From: Corbicula japonica
Lineage: Eukaryota; Mollusca; Bivalvia; Venerida; Cyrenidae
DNA length: 64,000 nt
Reading direction: 5' to 3'
Assembly (NCBI GenBank): GCA_038501625.1
Contig: JAZAYU010000113.1
Location: forward strand, 1,736,001 to 1,800,000
The position numbers and the translations under genes were made by a program. Under the pieces are notes generated by a model, which saw only the letters and a list, made by a program, of their open reading frames with translations, ran no database searches and was not told the origin of the DNA. Shown here piece by piece: positions 10,318 through 22,487 of the stretch (the first letter of the stretch is position 1; every line of letters starts with the position of its first letter).

Positions 10318-12338
10318 TACTATCAAAACGGTTAGCCAAGACCGCATGAAAAATATAGTTAAAATCTGACTGGCAATAGTTGAATAAATGCTGTTTTTAT
10401 TTACATAATAATATTATCCTACCGTGCTTACCATGCTCATTAATAAGAGTAGTGCCAATAAACAGACACCATTTCGACTAATTTAATTGGTGTGTTACAC
10501 GTGGCGAAATTAGTGTGCGTCATTAGCCAGAAAACTACAAATCACAACATAACATTTTGTTTCTCTTTATAACTTTTTTCTTCAAAGCATTATTTGTATG
10601 AGAACGATTTACATTTGTTCTGTATCAAAGTGGATTCATTTTGATATTCAACAAACATTCATCGTGATTCATTTGGAGCAATTTTTATAACATTTAATAA
10701 CGGTGAAGACTAGAGTTGATAAAGGTGATTTGTTGCGGACGGGGAGACACACGGGGAGGTAAACCTATAATCCCCTCCGATGCAGATTACGAAAAGAGAT
10801 TCCAGAACATAAATTAATGGCATGAATCAAGAAACAAATCTATAAAACATCGTTTAATGTACGGGGTAAGCGCAAGTCATTTAGAAATTACCGTTTTTAC
10901 TTCGTTACTAGTGTTAACATTTCATCAAAATGAGATTTACATCAATACTATCATAATTATTTACCATATAGGCTTGCTGTTCTTCTGTCCGCAGTTGTAG
11001 ATGACACAGTAAGCCGAGTGTTCTTTTCATTTAATATGATACATATGGTATTAATTGTAAAAAAACAAAAACATTAAAAGCTATATAAATACCTTGATTC
11101 ACGACTCATGATGACATGAACTGACGTTGGTTCACCTTTCCCTTTTCTCATCTTGTTTTATAGTACTGTCACTCCATTTTTCAAACCCCTAAATGTTTTT
11201 TTACAACAAAAAAAAACTAATTAAAACAGATGTTTATTAGTTGAAAGTACTTCATGTATCTTAACCTAGCGGGGTTTTTTCTGACCAAGTACTGCATGGT
11301 AGTATAAATTGCTCTTATCAGTTTATCTTTATACTCTTATCAAACTAAAGATAATGACGTGCAGGGAATCTGTGTCTTTTGTTTGTGGCCGCTCGTGGTT
11401 TGCTTATTTCACTACTTTAATCTTTCGTAATAAAGTTTCAGCTGTGATTTACGTTAACATTTGTATGTAAAAAATATGTTTTGTCTAGAGCCGAGTAACA
11501 CATTTCGTATGACACTGAATTATTTTTTGTGGAGTTCATGTATACTGGAGTATCATTTTATTTCGCGTGGGCTTAATACATGAATAGTGGCTTTGAATGT
11601 GCACACAATCGAATACCAGCGAATATTAACCACATGATTTCTTATACTATGTGGATAATACTACTGAGCGAATCTAGTTTATGTCAGCGTAAAGTTTTCG
11701 TTGGCGTCGAAAATTAAGCACCATGAAATAACATAATACCACAATTTATAATATGCAATTCTATAATATAAACATAAAAGATGATATATATTATTCACAT
11801 ATGACAGAATTTTTAACTGATTTTCAGTTTTTTCTCTCTTTTTCTTTATGTTTTTAATCATCAAATCAATTATTTTTGTCATTTTGGGCTTTTTTTATTT
11901 CAGATGTTTATCCTTTTTAATATCACAACATACAATACAAACGACTTGATATTAAGGTTCAAGCAAACACGATAAAATCCTTAATATTTAGTTTGTCTAA
12001 GTCTTATGAGGGTGCTATTCAACTATTAGTCAATGGGTTATTCTTCTTTCGATTTTCTTGTTTTTAAGGAAAAATTTTACGGTTCAAGAGTTCATCAAAA
12101 TTAACCATTATAAACTCAAGACAAGTTCATCATGGTTACATGCAAATATGTTGTTTCTGCTTTGAAAAAAAATGAATTGCACCTAATTCGCATAAATTCG
12201 GATTTAAAAAGAGTATGGTATATTTTATGAATAACTTGTTTAGCTTACTACTAAAATGTTAATTGAAATGATAAATATGACTTAGGTAAAACAATTTGAT
12301 ATTCTTTCGAACTGTGGAGAAATAAGACAAATTATTTG

Positions 12339-13335
12339 CTTACCTGTCTCGGATTTGATGCTATCATTTTTTATCCATAATAAAAATTACAAAACACCGC
12401 AAAACAAGAAACGTTTCGTTCTAATGCGCGCAACATTATCACCCTTCACTGAACTAATTGAACGAATAATATGCCAATCGGCCTCATGCAAAATGCCTAG
12501 ACTGGCTCCCGTTCCTATGTTCTGTTATTATTTATATTCCCCTGTCATCCAGTTATATACTAAGGCACATCAATTTTTCTGATTTTAACTTTGCTTAGCT
12601 CTCAGAACATAGATTGTTCGACAGAAATAAGAAAATGAAACTGAGAACTGTAATAAAGATATATGTAAAACTATTATTAAAAGTAATTAAAATTAGAACC
12701 ATCTAGCTGACCGCTAGGCTAACCCATTTCGTATCCTGGATTTTATCTGCTGACTGATCAGTACATTCCATGATAGTTCACCTCACCACAGGAATCATAA
12801 ATTTGCACAACTGATATCGCGAATCGAATTACAAATTTGTGTACCGGTCGATTGAACATGTTACACGTTGAAAGTAATTACTAACAGAAATCAATCATAT
12901 ATAATTTTTATTTATTTGATTTTACCAACAAATATGTTACATAAACAGTAATCTCAACAGGTATAATAGACTAAGATGAAATTTTAGTGTGTGTCTATTG
13001 GTATATTGCCTCATCAAGAAGATTCGAAGTTACCGAGCGCTTGTTAAAAAAATAGAACTGTAAAATGTTTCATGGTATTGCATTAAACGATTTTTTCAGC
13101 ATAACTGTTATCATCATGTTCTCTTTCAATAAATTGCATTTACCTTTTAAATTTGAATCTATACACTACTCTTTAACTATTATCACATCGCTTTGCACAG
13201 TCAACATAAAACAAATTATTTTATCAAGAATTTTATTGTAAAATATCTTCAATTTGCATTTGAAGCACTGGTGAACTTCCATTTGGTTATCATAAATTTA
13301 GCTTATGGGATCACTTGAAAGATAACTGAAGATTA
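12339..13335. other. No gene seen
   Basis: AT-rich sequence between the inner end of the left inverted arm and the GC-rich array. The short open frame near 12355-12582 has no recognisable domain and no partner exon. Confidence 0.5.
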
Positions 13336-13670
13336 CGGCCCAGCGGCCTAGCGGCGTGAAGTTGGGAGCTAAGCGGCTTTAATTTGACGGCCTAGCGGGC
13401 TGAACTCAGCGGCCTAGCGGCCTCTTGTCCAGTTTGGCAGGCCTCAAGAGTACCAACTTCGCGCTGTAATACCTACAGGCTGCAAGACCGCTAACTTCAC
13501 GCCGCTAGGTCGATTGGCCGCTAGGCCTCCAAATTACGCCGCTTTTTCGCCAATCATCAAGGCCGCCAACTTCACGACGCTATGTAGACTAGTCCGCTAG
13601 GCCGACAACTTCACGCCACAATGCCGCAACTGTATGCCGCTAGGCCGCTAATTTCACGCCGCTATTTCAA
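13336..13670. repeat. GC-rich inverted array of GCGGCCTAGCGGC units
   Basis: The left part carries GCGGCCTAGCGGCGTGAAG-type units and the right part carries their reverse complement, CTTCACGCCGCTAGGCCGC. The array is therefore inverted about a centre near 13430-13450. It is an island of high GC in AT-rich surroundings. It could fold into a branched structure. No TIR or target duplication is evident. Confidence 0.75.
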
Positions 13671-15320
13671 ATTCATTTTTCATTACGAAAAATTATTTTA
13701 ATAACCAACAAAAATCGTTTCGAACTTCAGATGTATTAATTATCAATTAGTCATACTTGACTAAAGATCACTGAAGAATATAATATAATAATAACATAAT
13801 TTTCGCGTTTTCTGCACTAAAACAAGAACATAGGCTTTAAAATAATAATTTAAATATTATATTTTGTTTAGAAGCCTCGGCGAATTAAACAGAAATTCAT
13901 ATACCGTAACAATGAATTGGATACGGCCCTTAGAGCATTTTTAGTATATGACACATCTCTGTTACACCTTTTTACCTATACATTTGAATGTTTAGTTTGC
14001 TAGTCGTGAGTTATTTCTTTGATCGGGTTTGTCAAAAATGTATACGTTCATGAAGCTACATTAATAAATGCAAGTTGGCCTGCTTGCAATCTAATACTCT
14101 GGTGGGATTGAATTTTTCCCAGAGACCAGAGAAATTTATGGTCATTTAACTGTTATCGCCGATCGCCGGGACTGATAAGCTGAACTTCCCCTTGATGCTT
14201 GATGTTAAACATGTTTGTGTATAAAGCCGTGATTTGCTTTAAACCAGTTGTCATCTTCACGCAGCTTTAGATCATGGAATATTTAACATGTGTCTGTCAT
14301 ATGTTATCTTATCACCACTTGGCTTGTATAAACAGTTAAATATTATGTCCCAGGCATTTTGCATTTGGGAACATTTTCGATTTTAACTTTAGTTGAAGTA
14401 AAGTTTTGTTTCGATACTTTAATATTCACTGAAAAAAAAGATTTCATAATATCATTTTATTATTTTCACAATTATTATTTATGCAACAATATGGTGTAAA
14501 CTAAATTTAAAAAAAAAACTGAAAAATTAAGACAGGTGTTAATGTTCACAACGGTTGCTCGGGGAGACTTTACGGCCGCCACACTGTACTGTGAAGTGTA
14601 ATTAAAATAAAGCCTGCTTCAGACAAGCAATCAAAACCGCAGGGTGCGTCGCCTCGTAACTCTAAGCACGTTACCTAATAAGCTAGCTCGGATAAGTTCC
14701 GAAAGGCTGCACGGATTACCCTGATAAACGTGTTTCTTGTCAAAATATAGTTTTAAGTGTAATCGGAGTAGTTGCACACACTGGGGCCACAAAACATATT
14801 GTAAGCTCAAAGACAAGCGTCTTCAAATTCAAATATTATTCAATTTAGCGCTGATTGTATATTAAGAGGTATCATATTATTGATCAACTGCAAAAGTTTT
14901 TACCAACAGTGATGGAATGGAAAACAACAGATTCAACATTCGGAATATGTTTTAAATCTAGATCTTCATCTTTTTATTTGATATGGCATATATTTGACAA
15001 TCTATCCTATATGGTTCGTTTAGCAAAATAAAGTTGTTTTAAGTTAGCATCATGTTTCCGATACACTATTTGATAATCACACTTATTTAATAACTTTCGC
15101 AGAACACTTCAGCTAAATTGATCTGTAATGGGCTTACAAAAGACAATTAAAAGCAATAAGCACTGAATTCAAAATAATACCAAAATAAAATATTAGCGCA
15201 ATTTCAATAACATTGATAAATTTATATTATTTATGTAACTAAAATTTTGGAAAAGACCAGGGGTCCTAATTTTACTCTGACTTCATTATTATTTCAATAA
15301 AATTCAAAGATAGTAATTAA
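13671..15320. other. No gene seen
   Basis: AT-rich intergenic sequence. The frame at 14631-14816 has no recognisable features. Confidence 0.5.
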
Positions 15321-15321
15321 G

Positions 15322-15345
15322 CAAGTAAGTAAGTAAGTAAGTAAA
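15322..15345. repeat. AAGT microsatellite
   Basis: About six AAGT/AAGC units in a row. Confidence 0.85.
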
Positions 15346-15551
15346 TTCTGTATTATAGAGGGTGACATATTTAGCAATAAACTAATCTTCCATATGACCC
15401 TCCTTACAAGTAAAAACATACAAAGATTAAGATAAACACGATGATCATAAATAAAACAACATCACAAAACACAATATGATATTATAATAAGAATGAAACT
15501 GCAAATAATATATCTGTGGTAATGTTTAGGTTTTTTGCATTTAATGGGTAG

Positions 15552-15640
15552 GTGCATGCGTGTGCGAGCGTCTGTGTGCGTGTGCGTGAGCGTGTGCGTG
15601 TGTGAGCGTGGGTGTGGGTGCGCCAGTATGTGTGCGAGGC
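15552..15640. repeat. Imperfect GT/GCGT microsatellite
   Basis: A run of GT with frequent CG substitutions. The minus-strand His/Thr-rich frame across it is a by-product of the repeat. Confidence 0.8.
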
Positions 15641-15964
15641 CTATGTGAGTAAGTCTGCGCAAGCAAAAACTGAATATTTAAGAAATTTGAGTACATAAAT
15701 CAATATAATACACAATGCATTTTATATGCATGCCTTAACACATTTGCTGTTTCATTGAGGCAATATAATGCATTTTCCTTATCTTAAACAACAATGAATC
15801 ATCCAGTCCACCTCAGATACAAAGTTTTAAAGGTGTCTACAGTAGAACAATCTTTAATTTCTTTAGGAATGCTGTTCCATAAACAACTGCCTGAATACAG
15901 TAAACTATTTTTTATATAATTCTAAGTGTGGCATTGGAAAAGATTTTATTAAAGATTGCAGTTA

Positions 15965-16554
15965 CTCATTATTTACACCAGTTAACGGTTCAATTCTGAT
16001 CCATACCAAACGACGGCACGCAACGGCGGCGAACATGGAACACATAATGCCGTATTTTCAGATAAACACAACTCCATGATCAGCGGCGTATGGTCCAGAG
16101 ATAAAAGAATGGGTTTGCCCTTAACAAGAAAACAATGGGCGGAACTGAAAAAGAATAAAATTTTGACAGGGAATATGCGAAAATAAAACTGCATATCACA
16201 GAGAAAGCAAAATGCAAAACCAGGAAGTATATCATAAGGGTGTTTGAACAGTATCCAAATCTCTTTATTGGCTAGTATATTGAAAACACCTATCTTACAA
16301 CTGATAAAATCATTATTAAAAGGGTAATTTAAGATGCACTATAAGCATACATAAGTATCGTGGCCATCGATTTCCAAAGGACATAACTGCGCTGATTAAA
16401 TGCACGGGGAGAAATTTTACAGCTGCCTCACGGCACAAAACGTTTCTGTGTTATTGGAATAAATGGAAAAAGAAATTTAAAAGCCACCGACCTAGACAAA
16501 AATGAATATAAGTTTTGGTTTGATTGAGCCTGTTTACGGTTCATGGATAAGTAT
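15965..16554. repeat. Dispersed repeat, family A
   Basis: Shares blocks with 34380-35070, 47870-48213 and 55165-55440. These include the motif GTTTGATTGAGCCTG, a block with CATATGGTCC or its variants followed by AGATAAAAGAATGGGTTTGCC-like sequence, and a closing TTTATTGGCT. Interrupted at its right side by the MITE at 16564. Confidence 0.6.
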
Positions 16555-16563
16555 ACAAGCGAC

Positions 16564-17696
16564 GGCATAGTATAAAGTATGGAGTGGAGTCTTGGAGTGG
16601 AGTCTTGGAGTGGAGTCTGGAGTCTGACCTTGGAGCTGAATTTGGAGCTGAATTTTTGGAGTGAGATTTTGGAGTCTGACCTAGGAGTTGGTTTTGGTCT
16701 TTGTTTTGAAATATTTTATTATTCATTATGACAATGATATTCTTTTTTATCTTTAGCGTCGTGGGTTCAAATCTCATAGTAAACATATTTTTTGTATTAA
16801 TAAGCACGATTCAGTACACACGAATGTCTTCTAAGCTATTTATGATCAATGTTTTTAATTGCACTTTTATAAGAGATGAAGTTAAATACCATACCGAAGA
16901 TCCTGATCAATCGGCACATCCATGATGTCTGATCAGGATCTTCACTGTTCGCTTTTTGATCAGAAATAACGCAAATAAGTGTAGATCCTGACCAGATGGC
17001 AGAGATGTGTAGGCTGATCTGGATCTTCACTGTTCGTCCATGTCATTTAATCGTATATATGGTAGAAAGGGTTATTTACTGTGAATATTGGATTTGATAA
17101 CATAAGGCCTATTTATTTATCGCATATACATATACTGTAATCACTCACTTTTTTATTCTATCAACTTATTTCGGAAACTTTCTATCATATTCTTTTATAT
17201 AACAGTCAATTTATTGATACATGCATTAAGAGATGTTCACAGAAATGCCACCACAGTATACATGTACATGTATAAAGTATCATCTGCAACTCTACTGCAG
17301 GATAACTGATAAACCTTGTTGAATAAACAATCGCCTGCTTCGAACTACTGCAATTAGAGAAGGTTAATAGGGTCATGTGGTCAAGTTAAGATCATTTCAG
17401 GACAGCTGTGTAGAAACAGAAAGGTTGAAGTTTGCTGTGGGGATTTCTTGGCATGTTAAAAATAAATTATTTAACGACATGAATAATAATAACATTATAA
17501 TCACAAGAAGTAATAGACCAATAAAACAATTACAACAGTGCGTTTCTAGTCTAGATTCAGTCACTCTGTTAAAAATCAAGGTCACTCCAAAATTTCTCTC
17601 CAAAAATTCAGCTCCAAAATTCAGCTCCAAGGTCAGACTCCAGACTCCACTCCAAGACTCCACTCCAAGACTCCACTCCATACTTTATACTATGCC
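16564..17696. mobile_element. Mutator-like MITE, 1133 bp with 9-bp target duplication
   Basis: The terminal inverted repeats begin GGCATAGTATAAAGTATGGA and continue as GGAGTCTTGGAGT minisatellite units; the whole pattern is mirrored at 17570-17696. A perfect 9-bp direct repeat, ACAAGCGAC, flanks it at 16555-16563 and 17697-17705. Nine-base duplications are typical of MULE/Mutator transposons. The interior has no transposase, so it is non-autonomous. It sits in a family A repeat. Confidence 0.85.
16876..17035. repeat. Short palindromic motif cluster GATCCTGATCA / TGATCAGGATC
   Basis: GAAGATCCTGATCA, TGATCAGGATCTTCACTGTTC and TGATCTGGATCTTCACTG occur in alternating orientation inside the Mutator-like MITE. 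This looks like a degenerate dispersed repeat. Confidence 0.5.
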
Positions 17697-17705
17697 ACAA
17701 GCGAC

Positions 17706-18670
17706 TGCAATTGTCAGAAGTGACTGGTATTGAATATATGCTGCGAATTTTCTTTTGAAGATAAATTGAGTTTTTGATTGACAAATTTAAATGAATGCCA
17801 TTAAAGATTACAATGAGATGCATAACCTGAAACGTAACTTAATAACTCAATAGTATCAGTTACACATTTTAAAACAATGTATTGCAAATAATCGCCGATA
17901 CCCAAGGCGTCAAGGTTTTTCTAAAATCTGTTGTTAATTGAGGAAATAAAAAATAATTACCTCGTTAAAAGCACAATTTGAAAAATGCTTTACTACTGAT
18001 CGATGCAAGGCTCTTCCTGTTTAAATTTTGTATAGTCGTATGTTTTATAAGGAGATAATTTTTCTTATTTTAGATATATCTTAACCACTTGATTTTTTTT
18101 CCTCGGATTTAGATTAACCTCTTTTTTAATTATCATACAGAAAGCGGGAAAAGAAAGTGAAGATATCGTTAAGTAAAAGCTTTTAAAGATTGGATATGAC
18201 AAGAAAAGTGAAATGATAAAAATGCAAAACATACTGAACATACTTAAACTCAAAACATTAAAATGTCAATGTAGATCGTTTTGCCGGTATAAAGCTTGCA
18301 TGTTTTGACGCTAGTACAGGTTCGTACAAGTGATTTAATCAAATAGCCGACAAACAATATTGCTATTTTCTATAAAAGCTATATACGTGTTGACATCATA
18401 AATATCCGTCGAACTTTGTGCACATTACATAGAGAAGATCTATCTAAGGAGTCAATGCAGTGAAGCAGTCTAACAATCCGGGATTTGCGATCCCGCATTT
18501 TATCAGTGATTATATTTTCATGGTTTTAACCTTCGTATAAAGTTACTGTCTAAGACTTTAAAGAAATGATTTAATAAATTATTGTAATAATGAAATAATT
18601 ACGAATCTCTCAGGATATGTTATCCGAATAAAAGATATAACAGGCGGTGGCGGTGAGCTATGTATACAGA
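17706..18670. other. No gene seen
   Basis: AT-rich sequence without recognisable coding exons or repeats. Confidence 0.5.
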
Positions 18671-18689
18671 AAGACGAAAGCGAGACTTT

Positions 18690-18741
18690 AAGTGTGTGTG
18701 TATGTGTGTTTGCGCGCGTGCGTGTGTGTGTGTGTGTGTTT
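18690..18741. repeat. GT microsatellite
   Basis: Imperfect GT run with an inner GCGCGCGTGCGT segment, directly followed by the CCCC motif cluster. Confidence 0.88.
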
Positions 18742-18747
18742 GTAAAT

Positions 18748-19010
18748 GCCCCCAACTGCGGAGTTCTGTGTGAATACACACCAACGAACTGGGGAAACAC
18801 CGCGAATTGAGGAACTCCCCGGTTCAAGTTAAGAGTAAAATCTTTCCAAACTCGGTCGCATTAGTCATATTTTGGTTTACCACTGTTATCTGACACTCTC
18901 CCCGATTAGCCGGTCTTGAACTTGCTGATAACAATACACAATCTCAGCATTTTTCTAATTGTGTGTATGATAGAGTTTATCTGCAGTTCCCCGGTTGTGC
19001 GGAAAAAAAA
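18748..19010. repeat. Cluster of CTCCCCGRTT motifs upstream of the SET gene
   Basis: ACTCCCCGGTTC, CTCCCCGATTAGCC, AGTTCCCCGGTTGTGCGG and the inverted AACTGGGGAAACACC are scattered here. The same motif forms a regular minisatellite at 24318-24515 on the other side of the SET gene. Confidence 0.55.
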
Positions 19011-20232
19011 TTATACACTTCCCGCGGTTTATAATTCATTGTTTACATCATGGATGCCAGACGTTCCTCACGGATTATGAAAAGGTAAACATTATTTTAA
19101 TTACATGTATTATGACAAAGTTTGTAGTTAAATTGTATTGAGTGAATTGAGAAAACAAGATGAGTGAATAAACGAAACATTTTTATATATATTATTTAAG
19201 GACCAATACGAAGCCTCTGGAATTTGCGATATCATCATGTAAATGTGAGATTGATCCAAATGGGTTTCATGTGCGATTTATTAATGAGGTGATAATTATG
19301 TTTTTATAATGCAAGTTTATTCTCTCTTCTTCATCTTTAATGACAAATTCATTCAATTATAATTATGTTGGCGCTATAATAGCAAGTAACAGGATGATTT
19401 GTAAACATAAATGTACGAGTTTTTTATCATAGAAGTTTTAAAGTTTATCTACTCGGTGGTCAATTTGTTACAAAATTAAACGTGAATAAAATACTAAATG
19501 TCTCTGCAGGAGAGTGTGTTTCCACCAGGAGGCCATTTGAAAACGGAGATTTTTACTAGAATACCAGGGAGATTTAATTAAAAACTGTAATTACGCAAGA
19601 AATATTTAAAAAGACTATGAGAAGACTAGTGTGGGGAGCTTTATGTACCTTTTTAAATATAAGGAACGGAAAATTTGGTATGTTTTCCTTTTTCGACATA
19701 AGTTTTGTTTTCATGTAATATATGTTTACAAACTGACATATTTTAGGCTAGCATTTAAGACAGCTTTAAATACTAAATACTTGATTTCAATATTTTGAAA
19801 TTATTGACTGCATCTTATCAATTCACAGTGTATTACGATTGATTTTATTTAAAATGTGATTTCTTTTTTATATGCAGTATAGGCGCTACGAAGGACATTT
19901 TCGTAAAAGGAAGAATGGTAAACGACGCCGAAAAAGGAGATCCTTTACAAAGCTGTGCCATTAAAATCATTGAAATAGAAGGCGATCCCCACTTGTGGAT
20001 ATTCGCAGCCCGAGATATTAATGTTGGTGAAGAACTGAGTTATGATTATGGAGAAAAAGACTTGCCGTGGAAAATGGTAAAAATCCGTTTTGTTGTGTCC
20101 TTGTGTTAAATGATTTTTGTCGTAATATTTTGTTTTAGTTTTGTTAACATATCTCGATTCAATGTAATTTAACAATGATTTTTCTGAGCTATATTTGTGA
20201 TAATTCTGGGTTTCGCTCGTGTATGCATATAC

Positions 20233-20370
20233 AATTATTTACTTATTAGCTGGGAAATATGCTGTGATATTGACCTAAAAAATCGTTATTGACCGAGGCG
20301 ATAGCCGAGGTCAATAACGATTTTTGCGGTCAATATCAACAGCATATTTCCCAGCTAATAAGTAAATAAC
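20233..20370. repeat. Near-perfect 138-bp hairpin in the SET-gene intron
   Basis: Arms of about 58 bases (TTATTTACTTATTAGCTGGG on the left and its complement on the right) surround the centre GACCGAGGCGATAGCCGAGGTC. The transcript would form a long stem. Confidence 0.85.
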
Positions 20371-20373
20371 TGT

Positions 20374-20695
20374 TTTATTACATGAACTATAAATAGTTAT
20401 GTTTTAGAAATCTTCAATTAAGACTAATTTCAAATGGACTCCGTGCGGCTTATCAAGCTAATTTGAACGATAAATGGCGCAAAATATAACGTCAAAGGTA
20501 AACGCGACGTAAATGACGTCATTAAAATAACTATTATTACATGAACTATAAATAATATAAAAGATGGAAACTCGCATTCTATTTATAGACAGGTCAATAT
20601 CAGCGAAAGCGGGTCAATATCTAGATTTATTGACTCGGTTATTTTGTGGGTGTGACCAATCGCGTTGCGTCTATTTATAGTTCATGTAATAATAC
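20374..20695. mobile_element. MITE-like element with TATTACATGAACTATAAATA ends
   Basis: TATTACATGAACTATAAATAG is found near 20378 and 20533 and in reverse complement at 20670-20693. It lies next to the hairpin at 20233-20370 and may form one composite foldback unit with it. No coding region. Confidence 0.55.
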
Positions 20696-20971
20696 TCGTT
20701 ACTGTCCTTTTACAATTGATTGAACTAAACATCATACATGTAATATTGTCATTTTTGAAAAGGTTGGTTCCAAGATTCTGATTTTAAATTTTATATATTT
20801 TCATGTACATTTTAGTCCTCTTCAGCAATTCGTTCAACTTGGCATGCTACTTTTTATCGCATGATGTATTTATGTTAACTTCAATTAGTATGAAATATTT
20901 ATAATTTTTGAGATGGATAAGATTATGTAGACTATGACATGACCTCTAGCTCGCACATGCCTAAATCCCAG

Positions 20972-22059
20972 TTAGGCCACAGTTACACAGACGGTCGCTG
21001 CCCAATCGGTTATTTTATTTTGAGTTTTTCGCAGTTTTGATCGGTTGCCATACGTTATTTTATTTCTGGTTTTCTGTGTAAACAGCCATCGGTGATTGAC
21101 GAGTATTTAATGGGTTAAACGAATATTTCATGGTTTGCTGGTACACTTAAATTCTCATCTTTTTTCTATCGGTGGTAAGTATTAGTTGATCGGTTGCTTT
21201 TTGGTGGCCCATCGGAGATATCGGTTGTGGACAGGTTGTCGATCATCGTTCATATCGGTTTTAGACCGGAAATCATTTGGTGATCGATTGTAGACAAGTT
21301 CTCGGTCAGTTATTTGTAAAATATTTTCACAGATCGAGAATTTTAAACATGTTCAAAAATCCCAATCGGTAATTTTTTCACCGACAAAACTCATCTTTCC
21401 CCAATAACAGTTAATAGGTGGAAAACAGGTGACCCATAGGTGATTTCGGTGTTAAATCTCTTGTCATGGGTTCACTCCACAATTTGGCCGAAAAACTCAC
21501 CGATCACTCACCGAAGACTTTGTATACCTGGGGTGATACACAGAGCCATTGGTGATCGATCGGTAGTTTTTTAGCCAGATTAGGAAGTGAGACGATGTCA
21601 ACTTCTGGTCACCTGTTTGCCACCTATCAATTGCTATTGGAGGAAGATGAGTTTCGTCGGTGAAATCCTACCGATCGAGATTTTTAGACATGATTAAAAT
21701 TCTCGGTCTGTGAAAATATTTTACAAATAATTTATCGACAACATGTCTACAATCGACCATCACCGATCGACATCTTGTCTAAAACCGCTATCACCGATCA
21801 ATAACCTGTCTAAAACCGATATCTCCGATGGGCCACATGTAAGCAACCGATCAACTTATACTCACCACCAAATAAAAAATGAGAACTAAAGTGTACCAGT
21901 AGAAGTATTTGTTTAATCCATTGAATACTCGTTAATCACCAAAGGCTGTTTACACAGAAAAGCAGAAATAAAATAACGCATGGCAACCGATCAAAACAGC
22001 GAAAACCTTTAAATAAAATAACTGATCGGGCACCGACTGTCTGTGTAACTGGGGCATAA
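20972..22059. mobile_element. 1.09-kb foldback transposon
   Basis: The ends are TTAGGCCACAGTTACACAGA and its near-complement TCTGTGTAACTGGGGCATAA. Inverted similarity continues inwards almost to the centre (for example 21375-21440 against 21608-21665, and 21487-21513 against 21552-21580), so nearly the whole element is one imperfect palindrome. A CGATCGGT-type motif recurs within the arms. No transposase. Target duplication is unclear. Confidence 0.8.
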
Positions 22060-22404
22060 GTAAAAAGCTTTTTTGAGCCACAATTATTCATTGAAAAGTT
22101 AATGCTAAAATTGAATTGCAACATAAACTTTTGAAATTGAAATCGTAACATTTTCCAAATGCATGTTTTCCATTCCATATGCATATTTTAACATATTTAA
22201 CATGTGTAAATTTTAGGAATGAGATACATGAATAAACTATGAATTAACAGTTAATGTCAGTGCTTTGTAGTTTCATGATATTGTGTATTGTGCATTTCAT
22301 TTTGGATGATCATACACAAATAGAGAGTTGAAATTAATTATTTGAATGTATAAAAAGAATTTCTTAGTATATTTTTACAATACCATGTGACATTTGGATA
22401 AAGG

Positions 22405-22409
22405 GGGGG

Positions 22410-22452
<43 letters not shown>

Positions 22453-22455
22453 AGA

Positions 22456-22486
<31 letters not shown>

Positions 22487-22487
22487 C
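22405..22487. repeat. GA microsatellite
   Basis: A G run followed by an imperfect GA run in the SET-gene intron, 44 bases before the candidate exon at 22532. Confidence 0.92.

Larger units (their letters stand above)
3466..12338. repeat. Left arm of a large inverted repeat
   Basis: Blocks of this arm occur in reverse complement and in mirrored order in 30265-34018. Examples are 3490-3550 against 33930-33990, 4061-4130 against 33415-33478, 10323-10400 against 32140-32217, 11100-11160 against 31550-31620, 12000-12115 against 30640-30760 and 12300-12335 against 30268-30310. Removing the gypsy insertion and its target duplication leaves about 4.1 kb, against 3.75 kb in the other arm. Identity is roughly 80-90 percent by eye, with many indels. 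No protein-coding potential is seen outside the gypsy element. Confidence 0.85.
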
